Part shown: piece after piece, positions 8,860 to 15,727 of the stretch
How positions within the stretch are numbered: position 1 is the stretch's first letter
Layout of the letters: every line of letters starts with the position of its first letter
Assembly (NCBI GenBank): GCA_050184115.1
Contig: JBFXAQ010000009.1
Coordinates: 1 to 64,000 of the forward strand
Direction: 5' to 3'
Length of the DNA: 64,000 bases
From: JACKNG01 sp050184115
GTDB lineage: Bacteria; Pseudomonadota; Gammaproteobacteria; Ga0077536
Made by a program: the position numbers and the translations under genes
Notes under the pieces: generated by a model
The model's input: only the letters and a program-made list of their open reading frames with translations
Database searches by the model: none
Told to the model about the DNA's origin: nothing

Positions 8860-11088
8860 ATGGTCCGGATCTTCTCCCATAAGCAGCGCGCCGCGCATCT
8901 CGGCGCCTTTCCACTCGAACGGCTCGCGCGTGCAGCCGAACCACGCCTCGCTGCCCCACCGCCGCGTGCGCCGTTCGTGCTCGAGGACCCGGCGCGGTCA
9001 CACAGCCTGCGCAACGCGATGCGCGATTACGTCGACCTGCTCGACCGCCTGCGCAGCGCACAGCCAGCGCCTGCGCCGGCACCGATCCCCGCGGCGCCCG
9101 ACGAACGCTCGCGCCACCTGCAGGGCGCCTGCTACTACCTCGATGCGAGCCAGGCCGCGACCTGCCGCATTCCGCCCGCGGCCTGGCTGGCGGAGCCGGT
9201 CGTCAACGCCTCGATCGCGGCCGGGGCCGAGCGCAGCTACGGCGCCGGTTCCGCCGACAACGTGATGGCGGCCCAGGCCGTGCGCGAAGGGCGCGACGCG
9301 TGGGCACGCGAGGCCGGCGGCACGGGCGACACGCCACCTGCCCATGGCCACGCGCTGGTCATCCTGACCGAGTTTCCGCGCGCGCCGCGCGCCGACGAGG
9401 CGGGCGCCGACTGGATCCTCGACATGCAGGAAGCACGGGCCGCGCTGCGCGGCGCGGAGGTCGGCGCGGTGATGGCGAACTACCTGCGCCTGCTCGGTTA
9501 CGACGCGCGCCTGCACACGCTCACCGCGCGCGAGCTCGATCTCGATCTCCTGACGCTCGCCGCCGGGCTCGGCGTCAGCGACGGCGCCACCGGCGCGGTT
9601 ACCAACCCGTTCGTCGGCACGGAATTCGGCGTGGTCGTGGTCAGCACCGATCTCGAACTCGCCGACGCCGGCGCGCTCGACCCGGCCGCTGCGCGCCGCG
9701 CGCGCGATTTCCGCTGGTGGCTGGGCGTCGGCGGCACGCGTCCCGGCTATGCCGGGCCACCGTTTGCACGGCGCGACTACGCGCTCGGCGCCTACCCCAT
9801 GGAGACGCTGCGCCGTGTCGCTGCGCCGACCACCTACGTCGACGTCGACGCCGTGCCGCGCATCCCCAAGCGCCACGACATGTTCATCCGCGCCGCGATG
9901 GGCGACCTCGGCGCCAAGGCGCAGCACGAGCTCGACCATTTCCGCATGATCACCAAGTCGCCGTTCGGTCACGCCATGGTGCCCGTGCTCGGCGGCATGG
10001 TGCCGCTGCAGTACGGGGCTACCGCGCCGACGCGCGCGCCGGGCTACGACGATCCGGCCGTCAACAGCGCCCGCGTCAAGGCCGCCCTGCATTACCTCGG
10101 CGCGGACATGGTCGGCATCTGCGAAGTGCCGCGCTACGCCTGGTATTCCCACGACACCGACGGCAGCCCGATTACCCCTTACCACAAGTACGCCATCGTC
10201 ATCCTCATCGACCAGGGCTACGAGACCATGGAAGGCGCCAGCGGCGACGACTGGATCTCGGGCGCGCAGTCGATGCGGGCCTACATGCGCGCACAGCTAC
10301 TCGGCGGCGTGGTCGGTGCGCACATCCGCGCCCAGGGCTACGGCGCGCGCGGGCACTCGGTGATGGACCAGGACGTCCTGCACATCCCGCTGATCCTGAA
10401 CGCGGGCCTCGGCGAACTCTCGCGCATCGGCGAGCTGGTGCTGAATCCCTTCGTCGGCCCGCGTTTCAAGTCCGGCATCGTGACCACCGATTTGCCACTC
10501 GCCGTCGATGCGCCGATCGATTTCGGCCTGCAGGATTTCTGTGAGAAGTGCAGCAAGTGCGCGCGCGAATGCCCGTGCGCGGCGATCCCCTTCGGCGACA
10601 AGATCATGTTCAACGGCTACGAGATGTGGAAGCCGGACGTCGAGAAGTGCGCGCGCTACCGCATCACCAACAGCGCCGGCTCGATGTGCGGGCGCTGCAT
10701 GAAGACCTGCCCGTGGAACATCGAGGGCGTGCTCGCCGAGCAGCCCTTCCTGTGGGCGGCGCGTCACCTGCCCTTCGCGCGCAGGTGGATCGCCGAGCTC
10801 GACGACAAGGTCGGCAACGGGCGCATCAACCCGCTGAAGAAATGGTGGTGGGACCTCGACAGCGACGAGAACGGCCAGGTCATCCCCGCCCGCCGCACCA
10901 ACGCGCGCGAACTGGTGTTCCGTCCGCCGCTCACCGCCGCCGAGCAGAAACTCGGCTGCTACCCGGCCGATCTCGTGCCCTCACCGCAGCCGGGCGCACC
11001 CGTGCCGCCCGATCGCAAGGAAGCCTACCGGCGCTACCAGGATGCGATCAGCGCCGCGGAGTACCGGCGCGGCAAGCGGGGCGACTGA
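8860..11088 (+). CDS. Cytoplasmic reductive dehalogenase-like (RdhA) B12/Fe-S protein
   Basis: The 742-residue product carries two 4Fe-4S motifs near its C-terminus, Cys561-564-567-571-Pro and Cys597 with Cys610-613-617-Pro-Trp-Asn, and before them the RdhA/QueG-type cobalamin-fold signature 'AGLGELSRIGELVLNPFVGP...TTDLPLA'. A second, weaker version ('AAGLGVSDGATGAVTNPFVG...STDLELA', about residues 230-270) lies in the N-terminal half, so the two halves look like an ancient duplication, as described for respiration-independent catabolic dehalogenases of the NpRdhA type. There is no twin-arginine signal, so it should stay in the cytosol. It has no fused flavin reductase domain and no RdhB anchor neighbour. 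The AGGGGAG ribosome site supports the ATG. Substrate and even dehalogenase activity are unproven. Confidence 0.8.
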   Translation: MVRIFSHKQRAAHLGAFPLERLARAAEPRLAAPPPRAPFVLEDPARSHSLRNAMRDYVDLLDRLRSAQPAPAPAPIPAAPDERSRHLQGACYYLDASQAATCRIPPAAWLAEPVVNASIAAGAERSYGAGSADNVMAAQAVREGRDAWAREAGGTGDTPPAHGHALVILTEFPRAPRADEAGADWILDMQEARAALRGAEVGAVMANYLRLLGYDARLHTLTARELDLDLLTLAAGLGVSDGATGAVTNPFVGTEFGVVVVSTDLELADAGALDPAAARRARDFRWWLGVGGTRPGYAGPPFARRDYALGAYPMETLRRVAAPTTYVDVDAVPRIPKRHDMFIRAAMGDLGAKAQHELDHFRMITKSPFGHAMVPVLGGMVPLQYGATAPTRAPGYDDPAVNSARVKAALHYLGADMVGICEVPRYAWYSHDTDGSPITPYHKYAIVILIDQGYETMEGASGDDWISGAQSMRAYMRAQLLGGVVGAHIRAQGYGARGHSVMDQDVLHIPLILNAGLGELSRIGELVLNPFVGPRFKSGIVTTDLPLAVDAPIDFGLQDFCEKCSKCARECPCAAIPFGDKIMFNGYEMWKPDVEKCARYRITNSAGSMCGRCMKTCPWNIEGVLAEQPFLWAARHLPFARRWIAELDDKVGNGRINPLKKWWWDLDSDENGQVIPARRTNARELVFRPPLTAAEQKLGCYPADLVPSPQPGAPVPPDRKEAYRRYQDAISAAEYRRGKRGD

Positions 11089-11132
11089 CGACGGCGCCGC
11101 GGCGGGGTCGTGGCAATTGGGTTGACGTCGAC

Positions 11133-11356
11133 GGTGTCTGACCCCGGCACGGGGTCAGACACCGAGCCGGGGTTCGCTCGTGTCGATGTCGCCGGGCCTC
11201 GACGGGGTCAGACCCCGTGCCGCGGTTCACCCGTGTCGACATCGCCCGGCCTCGACGGTGTCTGACCCCACACGGGGTCAGACACCGTGCCGCGGTTCAC
11301 TCGTGTCGATGTCGCCTGGCCTCGATGGTGTCTGACCCCGGGTGGGGTCAGACACC
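11133..11356. repeat. Array of four palindromic GTCTGACCCC repeats
   Basis: Four copies of a palindromic core start near 11133, 11204, 11257 and 11327. Copies 1, 3 and 4 pair GGTGTCTGACCCC with GGGGTCAGACACC; copy 2 is shortened to one GGGGTCAGACCCC. Between copies lies a conserved spacer (GCGGTTCRCYCGTGTCGAY followed by RTCGCC-GGCCTCGA), so the period is 70-71 bases, or 53 after copy 2. The array fills the gap between converging genes and may serve as a bidirectional terminator. It runs into the stop codon of the downstream dioxygenase alpha gene. Single copies occur elsewhere in the window. Confidence 0.9.
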
Positions 11357-12199
11357 GTGCCGGGGGTCTGCCTTGGCGCGGTCTGCTTGCGGGCGAAACG
11401 TCACCACCGCGCCGCCAGCGCCGTAGAGCGGTCCGTAGCCATGCACCTCGGCGCCGGCGTAGCGATCGCCGAGTGCGCCGAGGATGAATGCCAGGTGCTT
11501 GAAGCCCATGTCGACCCGCGCTTCGGCCGCGTACGCCGGCACGGCCTCCAGCAGCCTGGCCGTGTCGCCGGCGACGATCAGGTCGAGCAGGCGCCGGTTC
11601 CAGGCATCATCCTCCGCGCGCACGATGTGGTCGTTCGCGATGTCGATGTCACCGCGAAAGAAGGCGCCGGACAGGCCGCCGACGCCGACGATCGCCGTAC
11701 GCCGTCCGAGCGCGCCGGCCTCGGCTGCTGCGATGCGGCCGAGTGCATGGGTCGTCGACCAGTCGTGGTAGAGGTTGTTGGAGGCTACGACCAACGGGTA
11801 GCGGTCGGCCGGATTGAGAAAGGCGTTGGCGACGATGCTGCCGGTGTCGACCGGGAAGCCATCGTAATCGACGCCCTTGGAGCGCACCTCGGCGGCGGCG
11901 GTCGCCGGGATGATGCGGTTCGCCAGCTCGACATCGATGGCGAAGTCGAACGGCAGGTCGCCGTACTCGTGCCAGTTCTCGTCGACGTGCAGACCCTGCA
12001 TGCGCGGCCGGGTCAGCCAGAGCTGGTCGAGCACCGCGAACCATTGCGTCGAGTAGACGATCAGCGTCTCCGGTTCGCACGCGGCGACGACCGCGCCGGC
12101 GGCCTCCATGGCCGCGGCGAGCGCGCCCCACGGCGGATTGTCGCGCCGGACGTAAGGCAGCGGGGACCCCGGCAGCAGGCAGGCGCAGACGATGCTCAT
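11348..12199 (-). CDS. Extradiol ring-cleavage dioxygenase alpha subunit, LigB family (2-aminophenol 1,6-dioxygenase AmnA-like)
   Basis: The 283-residue product has the class III (LigB) extradiol dioxygenase fold but lacks the metal ligands of its partner: where the beta subunit has HPPH this one has 'LLPGSPLPYV', and the second His position is replaced in 'YSTQWF'. In 2-aminophenol 1,6-dioxygenase the alpha subunit is likewise a non-catalytic paralogue that forms an alpha2beta2 complex. Its start lies 13 bases after the beta gene stop. The C-terminal residues DPRHGV and the TGA stop are encoded inside the palindromic repeat array, so the original C-terminus may have been altered by the repeat. 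Last gene of the nine-gene unit. Confidence 0.8.
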   Translation of the reverse strand: MSIVCACLLPGSPLPYVRRDNPPWGALAAAMEAAGAVVAACEPETLIVYSTQWFAVLDQLWLTRPRMQGLHVDENWHEYGDLPFDFAIDVELANRIIPATAAAEVRSKGVDYDGFPVDTGSIVANAFLNPADRYPLVVASNNLYHDWSTTHALGRIAAAEAGALGRRTAIVGVGGLSGAFFRGDIDIANDHIVRAEDDAWNRRLLDLIVAGDTARLLEAVPAYAAEARVDMGFKHLAFILGALGDRYAGAEVHGYGPLYGAGGAVVTFRPQADRAKADPRHGV

Positions 12200-12212
12200 C
12201 CCGTTGCCCTCC

Positions 12213-13118
12213 TCAGGCCGCCCGTGCCAGGCCGGCCCGGACCAGGTTCCATTCCATCACCGCGTTGCCGGTGCCGATGACGGTGCCGTAGCCGTGCAGC
12301 TCGCCGGCGAGTTCGGGGTAGCCCATCGCCGCGAACATCCAGGTGAAGGCGCCCGACTTCACCTCGGCGAAGGCCTCCTCGATGAACCGCGGCAGGATCT
12401 CGAACGTTTCGCGCACCCGTCCGGCGCGCAGGAGTTCGATGATGCGCATGTCCCACAGGTAACCCGCCATGTTCTCCGGGTGTTCCTTGGACATGTCTTC
12501 CGGCGGCTCCGGCTCCTTGCTGAAGTGGTAGTGGCAGAGCGTGTTGGAGGCGAGCAGCACCGCGCGCCGGCCGGTCGCCTCGATGGCGCGCCGCGTCGCC
12601 CGGCCGAGGAGATCCATCTCCTCCAGCCCTTCTTCGGTGTTGAGGTAATAGGGCGAGTTGTTCGCCGAGAGCCCGACCACCGGGATGTCCCACTGCGGCC
12701 GCATCATGTGCAGGGTGGTGATGGTGCCGTAGTCGACGCGGAAGTTGGGATTGCGCATGAGCTTGGTGGTGAGCCCGAGCGCCGCGCCCTCGGCCGCGCA
12801 GGCCTCGGCCAGTTCGACGTCCACCTCGAGTTCGAAGCGGTAGCGGAACAGGTTCGGAAAGATCGGATCGACCGACTTGCCGTGCAGGTGGCGAACGCCG
12901 AGGAAGTGATGCCCCTGCTGGGTGATCCAATGCGGCGAATGCACCAGCAGCACGTCCGGTTTCAGTTCATCGAGCGACTGGCGCGCGCGCTCGTAGGCCC
13001 AGCGCAGCGGCTCCCAGCCGCCCTGCGAACGCGGCTCGTTCTGCGGCGGGTTCTCGCCGTAGACGAGGTGCGGCGGATGCGGAGCGAGGAAGCCCGCGAC
13101 GATTTCACCCTGGCTCAT
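12213..13118 (-). CDS. Extradiol ring-cleavage dioxygenase beta (catalytic) subunit, 2-aminophenol 1,6-dioxygenase AmnB-like
   Basis: The 301-residue product begins 'VAGFLAPHPPHLVYGENPPQ', the hallmark of AmnB. From the family, AmnB binds Fe(II) through H13, H62 and E251; here His14, His63 and Glu252 occupy the same places with a one-residue offset, so the active site looks intact. The enzyme would cleave an ortho-aminophenol-type ring to a 2-aminomuconic semialdehyde; the true substrate may be a substituted aminophenol or catechol. Its ATG overlaps the stop of the RidA-like gene by four bases (ATGA), and the alpha subunit follows immediately, as expected for a heterotetramer. Confidence 0.85.
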   Translation of the reverse strand: MSQGEIVAGFLAPHPPHLVYGENPPQNEPRSQGGWEPLRWAYERARQSLDELKPDVLLVHSPHWITQQGHHFLGVRHLHGKSVDPIFPNLFRYRFELEVDVELAEACAAEGAALGLTTKLMRNPNFRVDYGTITTLHMMRPQWDIPVVGLSANNSPYYLNTEEGLEEMDLLGRATRRAIEATGRRAVLLASNTLCHYHFSKEPEPPEDMSKEHPENMAGYLWDMRIIELLRAGRVRETFEILPRFIEEAFAEVKSGAFTWMFAAMGYPELAGELHGYGTVIGTGNAVMEWNLVRAGLARAA

Positions 13119-13555
13119 GCGTCGTTCCCTCCACTGCGCTCGGCCGGCACGTACGCCACGGCCTTGATTTCGATGAGGAGATGCGGATGCGGCAACTGGT
13201 GCACGGCGACGGTGGTGCGCGCCGGGCCGTCGTAGTCGAAGTACTCGCCGTAGACGCCGTTGTAACCGCCGAAGTCGTTCATGTTGACGAGGAAGGTGGT
13301 GATCTCGACGACGTCGACGAGACCAGAGCCGAAGGCGGCGAGGATGTCGTCGATGTTGTCGAGCACGGCGCGGGTCTGCGCCTCGATGTCGAGCCGCGCC
13401 GTGCCCATCTCGTCGACCTCGGCACCGGCGATGCTGTTGTCGGCACGCCTCGAGCTGGTGCCGGAGACGAAGATGAAATCGCCCACGCGGCGCGCATGCG
13501 GATACTTGCCGCGCGGCCGCGCCTTGTCGGCGACGAGTTTGCCGGTAGTGCCCAT
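13115..13555 (-). CDS. RidA-family protein, probable 2-aminomuconate deaminase-like
   Basis: The 146-residue product has the YjgF/YER057c/RidA fold with the conserved 'GPARTTVAVHQLPHPHLLIEIKAVAYVP' block; Arg113 is the residue that holds the carboxylate of enamine/imine substrates. RidA relatives include 2-aminomuconate deaminase (AmnD/NbaF), which removes ammonia from the ring-cleavage product of 2-aminophenol or 3-hydroxyanthranilate degradation. Overlap with the AmnB-like gene strongly favours that role here over general imine detoxification. It starts 118 bases after the ligase gene, a gap that includes a short C/G-rich region but no other gene. Confidence 0.8.
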   Translation of the reverse strand: MGTTGKLVADKARPRGKYPHARRVGDFIFVSGTSSRRADNSIAGAEVDEMGTARLDIEAQTRAVLDNIDDILAAFGSGLVDVVEITTFLVNMNDFGGYNGVYGEYFDYDGPARTTVAVHQLPHPHLLIEIKAVAYVPAERSGGNDA

Positions 13556-13673
13556 GCAATCTCCCCTGGCTGTCTCCCCGGGCTGCCTCTCCGGGTCTGC
13601 GCGCCGGCTGGGCCTGCGGGGCCCGGCGCCGTCACCGCGGCAGTATACGGTGGCGCGGCGACTGTGCGGCGTC

Positions 13674-14993
13674 TCAGCGACGCCAGCACTCCCGCACGAG
13701 CTTCGCCTTGTACTCGTAGCGCGGCAGGCTGCCTTCGGCGACCAGCTCGACCTCGGCGCGGAAGATGAGCTTCTCGCGCAGCCGCGCCTCGATCTCGGCC
13801 TTGAGCGCGGCGAGGTCGCCGGCCGCCGCGCCGTACTCGGCCTTGACGTGTACCGGCGGCTCCCAGCCCTTCGGCGGCGCCTCGTGGAGCTGGATCTCGA
13901 TGACGCCGTTGGTGCGCGGCGCGAAGCCCGCGACGACGTCGCGTACCGCCGCCGGGTAGACGTTGACCCCGCGCACGATGAGGAGATCGTCGGTGCGGCC
14001 GACGATGCGGATGCCGAAGCCCGTGCGCCCGCAGGCGCAGTCCGTGTGCGTGACCTCGACGTGGTCGCGGGTACGGAAGCGCACCAGCGGCATGCACTCG
14101 CGATCGAGCGAGGTCACCACGAGTTCCCCCCTGACCCCGGCTTCGATGGCGAGCGGTTCGCCGGATTCGGGGTCGACGATCTCCGGATGCACGATGCCCT
14201 GGCCGACGAAGTGCATGCCCTGACGGTGCTCGCACTCGGCCCAGGTCATGGCGCAGTAGTCGCCGTTGCCGGAGCATTCCATGAGCGTACAGTCGAAGGT
14301 CTGCTCGATCTGGCGGCGTACTTCCGGGATGGAGGCGCCGGGTTCGCCGCCGGCCATGATGCGCCTCAGGCCCAAGGTGCGCGGATCGATGCCGCGCTCT
14401 TCGAGCGCACGCGCGAAGTGCAGCGGGTAGGAGGCCGTGCACAAGAGGCTGTTGGCGCCGCCGAAGCGGAAAGCGTCGACGAGGCGATCGGTCATGTTGA
14501 CGCCGATCGGGATCGAGGTGCCGATGGCCTCGAAGGCGTCGGCATAGCTCGCCGCGACGACAAAGGGCGACACCACCAGCGGCACGCGGTCGCCGGGGCG
14601 CAGGCCGTTGGCCCAGAAGGCCCGGCAGGCCGCTTCGCGCCACACCCCGACATCGTGCGCGGTGAGCCCGATGTAGGTCGGCCGCCCGGTGGTGCCGGAG
14701 GTCGAGTAGACCCGCCGCACCTCGGCGGCATCACACGCGATGTGGGCGCCGAAGGGCGGCAGGGCGAGCTGGTTCTCGCGCAGCTCGCTCTTCTCGGTGA
14801 AGGGCAGGCGCGCGAGATCGTCGGTGCCCCGCAGCGCCGTGACGTCCACCCCCGCGGCCGCGAACTTGCCCTGGTAGAAGCGCGAGCGCGCGGCGACGTA
14901 GGCGAGTTGCGCACGCAGGCGTTCGTCGTGCAGGCGCCGGGTCGCGGCAGCATCCGCACACTCGGCCGCGGCGTTCCAGTGCGCCCGGCTCAC
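13674..14993 (-). CDS. Phenylacetate-CoA ligase (PaaK) family acyl-CoA ligase
   Basis: The 439-residue product shows the adenylate-forming motifs of PaaK: 'VYSTSGTTGRPTYIGLT' (P-loop-like), 'AGGEPGASIPEVRRQIEQTF', 'GELVVTSLDRECMPLVRFRTRD' and the C-terminal 'GRTDDLLIVRGVNVYPAAVRDV'. Such enzymes convert an aryl or aryl-alkyl carboxylate to its CoA ester with ATP in the cytosol. GTG is the start, overlapping the previous stop as GTGA. Coming straight after the carboxylase subunits, it is positioned to activate the carboxylation product, the task benzoylacetate-CoA ligase performs in acetophenone degradation, although that enzyme is of a different ligase type as far as I recall. Confidence 0.85.
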   Translation of the reverse strand: MSRAHWNAAAECADAAATRRLHDERLRAQLAYVAARSRFYQGKFAAAGVDVTALRGTDDLARLPFTEKSELRENQLALPPFGAHIACDAAEVRRVYSTSGTTGRPTYIGLTAHDVGVWREAACRAFWANGLRPGDRVPLVVSPFVVAASYADAFEAIGTSIPIGVNMTDRLVDAFRFGGANSLLCTASYPLHFARALEERGIDPRTLGLRRIMAGGEPGASIPEVRRQIEQTFDCTLMECSGNGDYCAMTWAECEHRQGMHFVGQGIVHPEIVDPESGEPLAIEAGVRGELVVTSLDRECMPLVRFRTRDHVEVTHTDCACGRTGFGIRIVGRTDDLLIVRGVNVYPAAVRDVVAGFAPRTNGVIEIQLHEAPPKGWEPPVHVKAEYGAAAGDLAALKAEIEARLREKLIFRAEVELVAEGSLPRYEYKAKLVRECWRR

Positions 14994-15727
14994 GCGGCGA
15001 CTCCGCGCGCGCCGGCCACCCAGGCAGCGAGCACGGCGATGTCCGCATCTGCCGCGACCACGTCGTCGGTCATGATGAAACCGAGGCCGTCGGCCGACGG
15101 CGCGGCGAGTGGCTGCATCACCGGCGACGGCAGACCTTCGAGCCGCCAGCCCATCAGCCCGGCCTGGTGGAAGCGCGCGATGTTGTCGGCAGTCTTCACC
15201 GCCGCGCGCCAGGCGTCGTCCAGCACCGCGCCGTCGTCCTCGAAGACCAGCACGAGCTGGGTGCCGGCGGCGCAGAAGGCCTTGACCAGTTCGCCGAACA
15301 CGGCGCCGGCCGCGGCGAGATCGGCGCCGAACTGGCGCGCCAGCGTTGCCGGACCGGTCAGCCCGGCCAGCAGCGCGGCCTCGTCGCCGAAGCTCTCGCG
15401 CAGACGGCGGCAGGCTTCCAGACTCGCCGCCACCGGGCCGTTGGCGACGATGGCACTGGCGTCCAGCGCCGCCGACGACGCCCGTTCCATGCCGCCGGCG
15501 CAGGCGACGACGATGCCGTCCGCGCCGATCGCGCGCCTGAGCTCGCCGAGGCCGTTGGCGAGCTGGGTCGGGTCGTTCCTGAACGCGTCCAGCGGCCGTG
15601 CCGAGATCCGCGCGGCCACCTCGAAGGCCAGCGGCACCACCACGCGGTGCTCGCGTCCGCGGCCCTGCACGATGGCCTTGGCGCGCCTCGCGGGCGCCCT
15701 GCCCGCCCCACCCGCGGCCCCACTCAT
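14990..15727 (-). CDS. Small fifth subunit of acetophenone-carboxylase-like complex (ApcE-like position)
   Basis: The 245-residue product is Ala-rich with no clear domain beyond repeated helix-strand patterns ('GIVVACAGGMERASSAALDASAIVANGPVAA', 'AGTQLVLVFEDDGAVLDDAWRAAV'). The second half somewhat resembles the methionine-synthase-like/UroD barrel fold. I assign it by position: in acetophenone carboxylase five genes encode subunits of about 70, 15, 78, 72 and 34 kDa, and this is the fifth gene in the same order, somewhat short at about 25 kDa. Stops and starts overlap on both sides (ATGA, GTGA), so translation is coupled to the rest of the complex. Its biochemical role is unknown. Confidence 0.55.
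   Translation of the reverse strand: MSGAAGGAGRAPARRAKAIVQGRGREHRVVVPLAFEVAARISARPLDAFRNDPTQLANGLGELRRAIGADGIVVACAGGMERASSAALDASAIVANGPVAASLEACRRLRESFGDEAALLAGLTGPATLARQFGADLAAAGAVFGELVKAFCAAGTQLVLVFEDDGAVLDDAWRAAVKTADNIARFHQAGLMGWRLEGLPSPVMQPLAAPSADGLGFIMTDDVVAADADIAVLAAWVAGARGVAA

Noticed and set aside
8860..8950. Twin-arginine signal peptide on the RdhA-like protein
   Set aside because: The N-terminus (MVRIFSHKQRAAHLG) has no RR motif or hydrophobic segment.
11133..11356. CRISPR-like array
   Set aside because: The repeats are palindromic with spacers that are themselves nearly identical, the period varies (53 or 70-71), and there is no cas gene; it is a dispersed-repeat array.
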